The position numbers were made by a program, and so were the translations under genes. From IMG/VR virus record IMGVR_UViG_3300025828_000031, positions 1 to 52,559 of that record: a DNA stretch of 52,559 nucleotides, one strand, 5' to 3'. The notes beneath the pieces are model-generated. The model did no database searches. It was not told the DNA's origin and saw only the letters and a program-made list of their open reading frames with translations. The stretch is from a virus. This document shows, one piece after another, positions 1 to 7,697 of this stretch (position 1 is the stretch's first letter; the number at the start of each line of letters is the position of its first letter).

Positions 1-1201
1 GCTGGAAGTCATTCTCGCCGACAGCGCGAACCATCTGGAGTGGTACATATGGGCAGTAGAATACACCTGCGTCATATGGGTTAGTGCCCTTGTAACCAAC
101 AGTTACATAGTCAGCAACCGCATATGGATCGATGTAGATGCGCATACGTCCGTTCAGTACACCAGCAAAAGTGTTACCAGTGTCGTCAACTTCCAGAGAA
201 GTGCTCAGAGCAGGAGCGTAGTCAAGCATACCAGAAGCAGCGAGAGCAGTAGCAACATCAGAAGATACGATTGCTACGTTACCCTTACCGCGACGAGTTT
301 CTTTAGCGATAGTGTTTGCTTCGCGATCCAGTTGGACAAGCAGACCCTTGAACTTCTCAACAGACCAACGACCATCAGCGTCCGTAGACAGGTCGAAGAT
401 ACCGTTGGTAGCAGTGTTAGCAGTCAATGCACCAGTCTTCGCTTGGCTGTTGATAGTACGGATAACTTCGCGGTTGATTTCAGCAAGAATTTCTACTGAA
501 AGAATGTTAGCGAGTTCCGCTTCAGCGTCAAGACCGTGGATTGCTTTCAGGTCTTGTGCCAGTTCGATGGTGTACTCTGCCTTCAGCGCACGTGACTTTG
601 CAGTTACGGTTGCTTTCTCGATGGTGAAACCCATCTCTTGGAAGTCAGAAACGCCGCCAGTGCCCAACGCTTCCGCGTCAGCAGTTGGCATACCGCCACC
701 GATAGAAGGACCAGTACGGTCGTTGTCGATAGAGGAGTCGCCGTTTGAGTCAGTCAATCCGTCAAGACCAGAAGGACCAGCAGTGTGAGTCGTAGAAGAG
801 TCACCAGAGTATGGTACAACTGCTTCGTTAAACAGTGCTTCGTCACCAGAAGTGGCGCCAGACTGAGTAGACTTGTAGCGAGACTTCATGGCGAAGATCA
901 AACCAGTAGGACCAGACATTGGTTGAACACCACAGATGTCGTATGCCATCAGGTTAGGCATAGAACGACGTACGAGTGAGATCAATACTGGGTTCCAGTT
1001 GGCAGCGCTTGAAGTATTGTTAGCAGCAGCGGCTTCTTGCAAGAAAGAAGAAGCACCTGCTTCTTGAGCAAATGCTTGCTCTTGGTTTTCGAGGATAGCA
1101 GCAGTGACCTTACGTCGGTAAGCGTCTTTGATCTCGCCGCTAGACTCTTCGTTCAGGACTGGTGCCCACTTTTGCACCAGAGATTCGTAGTTCAGATCCA
1201 T
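1..1201 (-). CDS. gp23: Major capsid protein gp23, 3' end cut by window edge
   Basis: Main shell protein of the T4-type head. I translated it by hand from the ATG at 1201; the reading frame stays open to base 1, giving about 400 codons, whereas T4 gp23 has about 520, so roughly the last quarter lies outside the window. The central stretch with NWNPVLISLVRRSMPNL and FDICGVQP-like DICGVQPMSGPTG matches the most conserved part of the gp23 family, and the end of the visible part (YDAGVFYCPYVPLQ) matches the T4 region GTNLYDAGIFYAPYV. A good ribosome site (AAGGAG) stands nine bases before the ATG. An L-x-E motif at residues 54-56 could be the prohead protease cleavage site, by analogy with T4, where an N-terminal propeptide is removed. 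It follows gp22 by 28 bases. The recognition is firm. Confidence 0.96.
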   Translation of the reverse strand, partial: MDLNYESLVQKWAPVLNEESSGEIKDAYRRKVTAAILENQEQAFAQEAGASSFLQEAAAANNTSSAANWNPVLISLVRRSMPNLMAYDICGVQPMSGPTGLIFAMKSRYKSTQSGATSGDEALFNEAVVPYSGDSSTTHTAGPSGLDGLTDSNGDSSIDNDRTGPSIGGGMPTADAEALGTGGVSDFQEMGFTIEKATVTAKSRALKAEYTIELAQDLKAIHGLDAEAELANILSVEILAEINREVIRTINSQAKTGALTANTATNGIFDLSTDADGRWSVEKFKGLLVQLDREANTIAKETRRGKGNVAIVSSDVATALAASGMLDYAPALSTSLEVDDTGNTFAGVLNGRMRIYIDPYAVADYVTVGYKGTNPYDAGVFYCPYVPLQMVRAVGENDFQ

Positions 1202-1229
1202 TTCTTAATTCTCCTTATGGGGTAATGGA

Positions 1230-2261
1230 TTACTTGTTAATTTTGCGCATGGCAGACAGGTACTGTTCCATAAAAGGAGAAACTTCTTCAGTGTCAACGT
1301 CACCGTCAGTTTCTTCAGTTATTTCTTCTTCAGTTTCTACTGTCGTATTCGCAAAGAATGACTCTTTGATAGTAGCAACTTTGGACGCAAACTGCTCGGC
1401 GTCATCAAAGTCAACACCTTCTACCAGAGAGTAGAACTTCTCTTTCTGAGTGTCAGCGAGTTCAGATGCTGCTTCGGCAACAATTGCTGCACGCTTCAGA
1501 CCTTCAACTTCTTCGCTCAGAGAAATCGCATTAGCAGTAGTCTTGTTGAGAGCTTCTTCGAGTTCTTCAACTTGATCTGCTAAATCGTCAACGAGGTCAA
1601 TCTTGGATTCTGGTACGTCGATGTAAGACTCAGTGAAAAGGTTCTTCAACCCTTCCATGAAGTTCTCAGCAATCTCAGCACGCAGACCAGTTTGGATGGC
1701 AACTTTGTTCTCTTCCATCCACTGCTCAACCACGTAGTTCAGGTAGGAATCAACCTTCTCGACCAACTCACCTTTCTGCGCAGCAGTTTCTTCAGCGAGT
1801 TTTTCTTCGTAGGATGCTTCGATTCGCTCTACTTCTTCAGAGAGCTTAGATTTCAATGCTGCTTCAAAGATTACAGCAGTTTTTGCCTTAAACTCATCGC
1901 TGAGAGTGGCTTCAGACTCGACTAGTGCTTCGAGTTCTTCAGAGTGAGTATCAACTTGTGTTTCCACGAGTTCGTCATTTTCTTCCATATCTACTGATTC
2001 ACTGTAACTGGCATAAAGTTTATTCATCTCTGATTTAGACATTTTCAACATTTTGTCAGTCATAGCACTAATCATACCTGCTTTGGTCTTTGGCATTGGT
2101 TCGCTGTTGCTCTTGTCACCCGTACGAGCAGGTGCTTTAGTCGTTGCGTTCGCTGCCTTATCGGTAGCGGCAATTGACTGTGCTTCAGCGTTTTTCATGT
2201 CATGCCCTTTTGCTTCCGCAACTTCCTGCTCATCGCGGAGTTCAATGTTTTGATCTTCCAT
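1230..2261 (-). CDS. gp22: Prohead core scaffolding protein gp22
   Basis: Internal scaffold on which the prohead shell assembles; in T4 it is degraded by the gp21 protease before DNA packaging. The protein has 343 residues (T4 gp22 about 270), is rich in Glu, Ala and Lys, and is predicted from composition to be mostly helical and coiled coil between residues 90 and 300. The stretch near residue 120 (LSDEFKAKTAVIFEAALKSK) is typical of the gp22 family. The first 70 residues are low in complexity, with many Ala, Lys and Thr, and are probably an extension relative to T4. AAGGAG precedes the ATG at a normal distance. It lies between the protease and the capsid gene, the same order as in T4. The family call is strong because sequence and order agree. 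Confidence 0.9.
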   Translation of the reverse strand: MEDQNIELRDEQEVAEAKGHDMKNAEAQSIAATDKAANATTKAPARTGDKSNSEPMPKTKAGMISAMTDKMLKMSKSEMNKLYASYSESVDMEENDELVETQVDTHSEELEALVESEATLSDEFKAKTAVIFEAALKSKLSEEVERIEASYEEKLAEETAAQKGELVEKVDSYLNYVVEQWMEENKVAIQTGLRAEIAENFMEGLKNLFTESYIDVPESKIDLVDDLADQVEELEEALNKTTANAISLSEEVEGLKRAAIVAEAASELADTQKEKFYSLVEGVDFDDAEQFASKVATIKESFFANTTVETEEEITEETDGDVDTEEVSPFMEQYLSAMRKINK

Positions 2262-2274
2262 TGTGTTCTCCTTA

Positions 2275-2946
2275 TTAAAAAGATCTTTTTAAGGATGAGA
2301 GGAAATTTTTGTACTCAACGATTTGATCCACGCCACTAATTGGCGGAAGCGCATCGACATGAGCTTCGATTTCAGTCTCTTGTTCCTCACATATCTCTTG
2401 AGCAGTAAGTACGCCATTGTTCCAGACCCATTCAACACCTTCCATAATCCCATTAACAAATGCTCCAGGAGCAGATGGATCTTGCACGATGTCAACCGTG
2501 CTTAAAACAAAATCGTCCTTAACATACATTGCGCCATTGCGCTGCTCAAGACTACCCATTCCACGAGTTGAGACACCAAGATTAACACCACCTTCGAGAA
2601 GACCTTGTACAATCTTACCCATTGGAGTATCAAGTATTGATGCCTTTCCGATAACATCATTGCCTTCGAAGTGAAGGTCAGTGATCTTATGCGAAACTTT
2701 GTCGAGGTTGACGGTCGGACCATCGGGATGGTTCAATTCGCCAACTGCTCTATCTTTTGCGACCTGCTCGGATACATACTTCTCGACGGCAGACTCCATA
2801 ATTGGTCTAGGGTACACCCTACCATTACGGTTCTTCTGCTCTGCCTGAGCAAACACACCTTCGATAACATATGACTTCTTGCCGTCTTTCTTTTCTTCGA
2901 CAAGACACTGTAGTGTGTTGTCATTATATTCAGCAATTAGTTTCAT
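2275..2946 (-). CDS. gp21: Prohead core protease gp21
   Basis: Serine-type maturation protease (MEROPS S80 family, T4 gp21) that cuts scaffold and capsid proteins at L/I-x-E sites during prohead maturation. The length, 223 residues, is close to T4 gp21 (212). Visible family hallmarks are the His in GELNHPDGP (H73), the nucleophile region GVSTRGMGS (S126 the likely catalytic Ser) and the following STVDIVQDPSAPGAF strand. The start codon overlaps the stop of the preceding small gene as ATGA, so translation is probably coupled. It sits directly before gp22, as in T4. The function is known for the family; the catalytic residues are assigned by motif only. Confidence 0.94.
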   Translation of the reverse strand: MKLIAEYNDNTLQCLVEEKKDGKKSYVIEGVFAQAEQKNRNGRVYPRPIMESAVEKYVSEQVAKDRAVGELNHPDGPTVNLDKVSHKITDLHFEGNDVIGKASILDTPMGKIVQGLLEGGVNLGVSTRGMGSLEQRNGAMYVKDDFVLSTVDIVQDPSAPGAFVNGIMEGVEWVWNNGVLTAQEICEEQETEIEAHVDALPPISGVDQIVEYKNFLSSLKRSF

Positions 2947-3143
2947 GTTAGTTCCTTGATCGCAGTTTCTATTGATTTTTGTGCGTCCCTTTGACTACGG
3001 AACGTATCTAACATATCCCCGTCTATGTAGGCAACGAAACCTTTGGCAGTCTTTTGTATCTCAGTTTTAATTCTGCGATACTTCTTGGACCAGACTACTT
3101 CGCCCTTCGCTTTGCGTTGCCTTAGTTCGGAGAACGTGATCAT
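2943..3143 (-). CDS. gp68: Small basic protein in the gp68 position, probable prohead core protein
   Basis: A 66-residue basic protein (many Lys and Arg in the first 35 residues) followed by a short beta-rich segment, FVAYIDGDMLDTFRSQRDA, and a C-terminal helix. It lies between gp67 and gp21, exactly where T4 has gene 68, a prohead core protein needed for correct head shape. T4 gp68 is about twice as long, and I see no decisive motif, so the name rests mainly on position. Its stop overlaps the gp21 start by four bases. There is no clear ribosome site; instead a TATAAATA box ends only seven bases before the ATG, and the gp67 stop is nine bases upstream, so it may depend on translational coupling. 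Confidence 0.6.
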   Translation of the reverse strand: MITFSELRQRKAKGEVVWSKKYRRIKTEIQKTAKGFVAYIDGDMLDTFRSQRDAQKSIETAIKELT

Positions 3144-3149
3144 AACATT

Positions 3150-3157
3150 TATTTATA
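3150..3157 (-). promoter_or_regulatory. Possible late promoter before the gp68-like gene
   Basis: A perfect TATAAATA on the minus strand (3157 to 3150), overlapping the gp67 stop. The start site predicted by the T4 rule falls directly at the next ATG (3143), which would give an mRNA without leader; it may serve gp21, gp22 and gp23 instead, or be a chance match. Confidence 0.4.
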
Positions 3158-3626
3158 CTTTTTCTTCCTCTGATTCGTCCTCAGACTCCTCGTCAGATAA
3201 AATATCTTCAATCTCGTCAGCATAGATACCAAGTGGGTCCTCTGGTTCCTCATGCTCTTCCTCAGCAGGGATCTCAGCAACTGGTTCTTCCGGAGAAGGT
3301 TCTTCCGTTGACTCAGGTTCTTCAACCTCAGCAACCTCTGGTTCGCCCTCATCTTCCGCTTCTACTTCAGATTCTAGTTCTGCTTCAGTTTCTTCTTCTG
3401 AAGGTTCTTCTTCCTCTGCTCCGTTATAAACTGAATTCGCTATACGAATCTGTTCTTGCTCTAGAGCATCGTCGATACGAGATTGTACAATGTCCTTAAA
3501 AATTTGACTAGAGGTAAAGGCATCGCCCTTCTCAATAGAGTTTACCAAATCTTCTACGGATACTGTTACTGGTTCTTGAGTCTCATTAGCAACATCACTC
3601 ATTTCAACTTCAGGTTTCGTTTCCAT
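3153..3626 (-). CDS. gp67: Acidic prohead core protein gp67
   Basis: T4 gp67 is a small internal head protein with a helical N-terminal half and a very acidic tail. This protein shows the same plan: residues around 25-65 (LVNSIEKGDAFTSSQIFKDI, then EQIRIANSVYNGAEEEE) align by eye with T4 gp67 (LIEAIKSNDLVAARKLF ... KIAIARNFLIEGEEPEDED), and the rest is almost entirely Glu, Asp, Pro, Ser and Ala. It is about twice as long as T4 gp67 because of a longer acidic tail. Three ATG codons stand in a row at 3632, 3629 and 3626. The AGGAG ribosome site touches the first one, so the third gives the normal spacing and is chosen here. The gene overlaps the end of gp20. Confidence 0.85.
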   Translation of the reverse strand: METKPEVEMSDVANETQEPVTVSVEDLVNSIEKGDAFTSSQIFKDIVQSRIDDALEQEQIRIANSVYNGAEEEEPSEEETEAELESEVEAEDEGEPEVAEVEEPESTEEPSPEEPVAEIPAEEEHEEPEDPLGIYADEIEDILSDEESEDESEEEKV

Positions 3627-5172
3627 CATCATCTCCTATATTAGTTGGTACTGGTTCAGAACCTATTTGTTTTTCCATGTCTTCCATTTCTTCATCGGTA
3701 AAATGGAAAACATTTTTCATTACCCACTCTTTAGATAGATACTCACCAACATATTGTGATGCTTGATCCATCAGACCCAGTCGCTCACGGAATACTTCAG
3801 CATCCTTGAGTTCTGTATAGTGGTTGTCTTTATAGAAATCTACTCGAATACGATTGTGGAATAACTCCATCCAATCGCTGTCGGTAATAATACCTTTTAA
3901 CACAAGTTGTTGTCGGAGGATACCAATAAACAACTTACTGAACCTTGAGCGAAGTCGAGTTACAAATTTCTGGAATTTAATTTCTTCACGGTTGATTTCA
4001 GTAGCACGACCGAGGGAGTATGCTTGCTCCTGCTCCAATCGCGATACTGGTACGTTCAGTGCTTGGTATACCTTGCGTTGGAAATATTTGATGTCATCAA
4101 TCTCGCCAAGGTTTGAACCACCAGGAAGTGTAGTCACCTCAGTACCACGACCACCTTCTCGGCGCGGCAACCAGAAGTCGTCAAGCATAGACATATGCTT
4201 ACGAGAATCTTTCAGTTCGCCAGTCGCCTGATCATATACAAGTTTATTTCTATAACGAGTCATCAAGGAGTTGACGTATTCTTCTGCCTTACCCTTTGGC
4301 AAGTTACCAGTGTCAACATAAAAGATTCTTCGCTCAGGTGCACGCGCCAGTCGATAGATAATCAGGGAGTCCTCCATCATACGCAACTGATTGATAGGTC
4401 GCAGTGCTTTGTGAAGATGAGAAACTACCTTCGCCTTCGTGTCGTCTAATACACCTGATGTTACATAACTTATTGAGTCAACGCTGAGTTTGACTGCTTG
4501 GTTCGCTGTTGGGTCTACGCCAGCAGGAACACCTTTCTTAGTCTCAAAGTTTTTATCAGAAAACAAATAAAACTCTTCAACCTTGTTTACAACTTTTACA
4601 CCTGTTGATTTATCTTCTTTCTTCTTGACGTTACGCACCTTACGCATCTTCATAGAGTCGATGTATCTAATCTCTTTGATGCCCAACTTTAGGTTTGCGT
4701 TGTCAACAATCAAGTGATGGTACAGTCTACCGTCAATGTACCAACTACGGAAAATATCATGAGCACGCTCATTAAACGTGAGCATGTTCAAGACATTTTG
4801 AAATTCTTCTGAAATCTTTTTCTTAATACCTGCGGAAACCTCAACCCGATCAAGGTTGACTTCTACTACGTTTTCATCATCAGGTATTACGATTGCTTCG
4901 TTAACGATTTCTTCTACCGCCATATCAACTTCAGGGTGAGTTGCTGCTTGACGATATTTGCGAATTAGGTCTGCCTGATCTTTTACTTGAAGATCGGCAT
5001 AGATATTCATGTGAGTGCCGTATGCATATGAAGGAGCAGTTACATAACCTGCACCATCATCGTCAGTTGGCGGCACAACTGAAGCAGCAGGAGCCGGTGT
5101 TACAGCGTCCTGATCTTTCTTTGCTCGCTTGATCTCAAAACCAAATAATTTAATTCCGTCGCCTTCTGCCAT
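3610..5172 (-). CDS. gp20: Portal protein gp20
   Basis: Portal vertex protein, a dodecameric ring at one head vertex through which DNA enters and leaves and on which prohead assembly starts. The length of 520 residues is almost identical to T4 gp20 (524). Family features are visible: the early segment DLIRKYRQAATHPEVDMAVE, the stretch PERRIFYVDTGNLPKGKAEE near residue 280, and the region with LPGGSNLGEIDDIKYFQ and ALNVPVSRLE near residue 350. It follows gp19 after an intrinsic terminator and overlaps the gp67 gene at its end. The ribosome site is weak (GAG about nine bases before the ATG). The recognition is firm. Confidence 0.96.
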   Translation of the reverse strand: MAEGDGIKLFGFEIKRAKKDQDAVTPAPAASVVPPTDDDGAGYVTAPSYAYGTHMNIYADLQVKDQADLIRKYRQAATHPEVDMAVEEIVNEAIVIPDDENVVEVNLDRVEVSAGIKKKISEEFQNVLNMLTFNERAHDIFRSWYIDGRLYHHLIVDNANLKLGIKEIRYIDSMKMRKVRNVKKKEDKSTGVKVVNKVEEFYLFSDKNFETKKGVPAGVDPTANQAVKLSVDSISYVTSGVLDDTKAKVVSHLHKALRPINQLRMMEDSLIIYRLARAPERRIFYVDTGNLPKGKAEEYVNSLMTRYRNKLVYDQATGELKDSRKHMSMLDDFWLPRREGGRGTEVTTLPGGSNLGEIDDIKYFQRKVYQALNVPVSRLEQEQAYSLGRATEINREEIKFQKFVTRLRSRFSKLFIGILRQQLVLKGIITDSDWMELFHNRIRVDFYKDNHYTELKDAEVFRERLGLMDQASQYVGEYLSKEWVMKNVFHFTDEEMEDMEKQIGSEPVPTNIGDDDGNET

Positions 5173-5193
5173 ATTTGAAATCTCAGTTGTGGG

Positions 5194-5217
5194 AAAAAAG
5201 GGGGAGCGAACTCCCCC
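5194..5217 (-). terminator. Intrinsic terminator after gp19
   Basis: On the minus strand, a seven-base-pair perfect stem, GGGGGAG with CTCCCCC (5217-5211 with 5206-5200), closes a UUCG tetraloop and is followed at once by six T residues (5199-5194). It stands 28 bases after the gp19 stop and ahead of gp20. This is a textbook rho-independent terminator; UUCG-capped stems are common at T4 terminators. It should lower gp20 and head gene expression relative to the tail tube and sheath, unless read through. Confidence 0.8.
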
Positions 5218-5244
5218 TGCTTTACTTTACTTAGTCGCGATTAA

Positions 5245-5787
5245 TTATCCTAGGATCGCGGCATTAGTCCAGTAGTCGTACTCGAGAGTAACAGTGAATG
5301 TTTCAATCTCACCGACCTGAGCAAAGTCAAGATCGACAGCAGAAACGTTCGTTGGGAAAGCATTCACCAAAGTGTACTTTCCTTGAGAACTTGGGTTGCC
5401 CAATTGATCCAACTGGGTTACTTCCATTTCTGCAACATAAGATGAAGTGTCATTCGCTTGTTGACCTTCGTTGCCTTCGTGGGTGTTCATACCACTAGAC
5501 CAACGCTCGAATGCACCACGGAGTTCGTGGTCTACGTCGTTATAAACAGTGATCGTCCATGGTTCGAAAGATCGGTCACCTGCTAACTTGATGATACGTC
5601 CTCGGAATGGTACTTCTACCAGACCGACAGTGCTCGCTGGCAACTGTGCGGAACGAACCATAAAGGAAGCAAGTTCATTGTCTCCACCAGCATATCCTGG
5701 GAAGTTGACCTTGACCTCGAACATATTAGCACGAGCACCACCTTTGGCGAACTTACCACGAAAATCGTCTACATTAAGAACTGCCAT
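5245..5787 (-). CDS. gp19: Tail tube protein gp19
   Basis: Monomer of the inner tail tube, stacked in hexameric rings inside the sheath. It has 180 residues (T4 gp19: 163). The N-terminal pattern with NVDDFRGKFAKGGARANMFE, then VPFRGRIIKLAGDRSFEPW and the TVYNDVDHELRGAFERW strand-helix, is characteristic of the T4-type tube family (phage_T4_gp19). A strong ribosome site (AAGGAG) precedes the ATG. It follows gp18 by 28 bases, as in T4, and is followed by a strong terminator. Sheath and tube are thus the last genes of one transcript that begins at the late promoter at 7686. Confidence 0.96.
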   Translation of the reverse strand: MAVLNVDDFRGKFAKGGARANMFEVKVNFPGYAGGDNELASFMVRSAQLPASTVGLVEVPFRGRIIKLAGDRSFEPWTITVYNDVDHELRGAFERWSSGMNTHEGNEGQQANDTSSYVAEMEVTQLDQLGNPSSQGKYTLVNAFPTNVSAVDLDFAQVGEIETFTVTLEYDYWTNAAILG

Positions 5788-5815
5788 TTTAGAATCTCCT
5801 TATTGTAGTTTCGGG

Positions 5816-7603
5816 TTAGAATTGAATGCCAGAGCTAACGATCTCTTCAAAGTTCGCACCAGTACGAGTAGCGACAAAGTTCAACGTAATGAAGTTGATG
5901 CTACGTGCTGGTTTGATGAAGAGAGTCGCAATGAATTCATTGCGGTCGATAACTTCAGGGGTGTTGTTTCTCTCGTCACACTGTACGAAGAAGTCCTGAA
6001 TACCACGTCGCGCCTTGATCTCTCGTAAGAGTGGGTTGACGATAGCAACAAATTCAGCACGAGTAAACTCGTCGTTGAATTCGAACAGGAAGTTTCGTGA
6101 AGCGACAGAGACCGCTTTCTCAAGAGCAAGGAATAACCTTCGAACATTGATACGATCAAATGCGGATGGTCGAGCAAGTTTGGTCTTATCACCAAACAGC
6201 AAGATGCCTCGTCCTGGGAACTGAACGATTGGGTTTACACCCTTCTTGTACAGTTCATCTCGCTCCGCTTTAGAAGGGGAGTAAGCAAGGTTGGTTACAC
6301 CAACATATTCACCGCGACGCTCACCAGCAGGTGACCACCATGGACCATAGTTGGCGTCCGTGGCAGCAAGCAAACCAGCAGTGGTGGAAGCAGCAGGGAT
6401 GTAGATGTAGTTGTCGTTGTACTTGTCATAGACACGCAAGTAGTTGTTATCTACGATCAGGTAAGAAGATGCCGTGAAGTCATTAGTAGTATCCAAGGTA
6501 TCATTTACAGGATCGATGTTGTTAACAACCGCTGCTCGGTCTGGTGAAGTTACAACAACGCAGTCTTTACGAGTTACGCCAGCGATGCCAGCGAGATCGT
6601 TTACTACAGTTACTTGTTTCGTTTTGTTTGCCATTCCTGGTGCGATAAGGATGGACACGTCGATTTGCTCAACGTCTTCAAACTCATCAAAACCAGTAGC
6701 AATATCGCCCTCGTCGAGGACTTGACCATCAGCACCACCACTCAAACTCTTAGTTGCAGAGTCATTAGAGAATGATAATACTTGGTCAGCATAGTTGATG
6801 GAACCGCCAGAAGTTGGAGCGGATCCCCAGTTAGGACCAGCAATACTTGTCGCAGAATCCCACTCGCCAAACCAGATGTACTTAGAACCTTGGTTGATTA
6901 CAGTCTTGACATAGTTGTCGCCACCGTCAACAGTCTTAGCACCTTCTGCTACAGATACATACGGGAAAGTCTCAAGGACTTCACCAGCAGTACCAGTGAT
7001 GAAACCGTCTTGGTCGATTACCGCGACATGGATCTCATCGTTCTTAACAGTTCCTGGATACTCTTGCGCCCACTCAGATGTTCCTGGGACATCGTCAAAC
7101 TTACCTTCGTATGTCCAGCTGTTGAATAGAGTAGTAGTAGCAGAGTTGCTGTTGTCTGAATCACCAGACAGAACACCAAATACAGATACTGCCAATGAGT
7201 TGCCGAGTTCGCCAGGATATTTGGCGTAGAATGTCTGAGAAAGAGTTTGCCGTTCCCAGTGATCTTCGTTTTTAATCAGGGTTTTTGCGCCTGACATAGA
7301 TGCATTAAGCGCACTATCGACACCATTTCCTGGTGATGGGATAGAGCGACATACTTGGAGGTTGCCTGAGTAGCGCAGATACTGAGCACAGGAGAAGTAA
7401 TCTACTGAGTGCTGTGCATCTGGCGTACCAAATTCTTCAGCGAGTTCATTCTCGTTGGAGATAATAGTTGGTACTTCTACAGGACCCCAACGGAATCCTC
7501 CTACATATCCAGCAAGCGAAGTATCGACATTTGGGACCACAGGGGTCAAGTCGAATTCGCGAACTACAATAGCAGGAGACAAACTTGGAGCTGTTAGTGC
7601 CAT
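5816..7603 (-). CDS. gp18: Tail sheath protein gp18
   Basis: Contractile sheath subunit; T4 has 138 copies around the tube. The protein has 595 residues, a little shorter than T4 gp18 (659). The conserved N-terminal arm is clear (APSLSPAIVVREFDLTPVVP, GGFRWGPVEVPTIISNENEL), as is the highly conserved C-terminal domain (NPIVQFPGRGILLFGDKT, AFDRINVRRLFLALEKAV, FEFNDEFTRAEFVAIVNPLL), which makes the inter-subunit handshake. The middle part (residues about 120-400) is the variable surface domain. It has its own late promoter about 75 bases upstream and is co-transcribed with gp19. Confidence 0.97.
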   Translation of the reverse strand: MALTAPSLSPAIVVREFDLTPVVPNVDTSLAGYVGGFRWGPVEVPTIISNENELAEEFGTPDAQHSVDYFSCAQYLRYSGNLQVCRSIPSPGNGVDSALNASMSGAKTLIKNEDHWERQTLSQTFYAKYPGELGNSLAVSVFGVLSGDSDNSNSATTTLFNSWTYEGKFDDVPGTSEWAQEYPGTVKNDEIHVAVIDQDGFITGTAGEVLETFPYVSVAEGAKTVDGGDNYVKTVINQGSKYIWFGEWDSATSIAGPNWGSAPTSGGSINYADQVLSFSNDSATKSLSGGADGQVLDEGDIATGFDEFEDVEQIDVSILIAPGMANKTKQVTVVNDLAGIAGVTRKDCVVVTSPDRAAVVNNIDPVNDTLDTTNDFTASSYLIVDNNYLRVYDKYNDNYIYIPAASTTAGLLAATDANYGPWWSPAGERRGEYVGVTNLAYSPSKAERDELYKKGVNPIVQFPGRGILLFGDKTKLARPSAFDRINVRRLFLALEKAVSVASRNFLFEFNDEFTRAEFVAIVNPLLREIKARRGIQDFFVQCDERNNTPEVIDRNEFIATLFIKPARSINFITLNFVATRTGANFEEIVSSGIQF

Positions 7604-7678
7604 TTTAGTTTCCTCTTTGCAAAAAGAAATTATAAGTGTTATACATTATAAGGTCGGCACATAAGTGCTCAATGCATT

Positions 7679-7686
7679 TATTTATA
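7679..7686 (-). promoter_or_regulatory. T4-type late promoter for gp18-gp19
   Basis: A perfect TATAAATA box on the minus strand (7686 to 7679), in the 94-base gap between gp17 and gp18. The predicted start would lie about six bases further on, leaving a leader of about 70 bases before the sheath ATG. T4 late promoters consist of only this box, recognised by the phage sigma factor gp55. Position in a true gap before an abundant structural gene makes it one of the best candidates here. Confidence 0.78.
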
Positions 7687-7697
7687 AGAAGGGATAT

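Noticed and set aside
312-1434. Plus-strand ORFs opposite the capsid and scaffold genes
   Set aside because: The minus frame gives gp23 and gp22 with strong family similarity and ribosome sites; the plus frames have neither.
3233-3499. Leu/Gln/Pro-rich plus-strand ORF opposite gp67
   Set aside because: It is the antisense translation of the acidic GAA/GAG-rich tail of gp67 and has no ribosome site.
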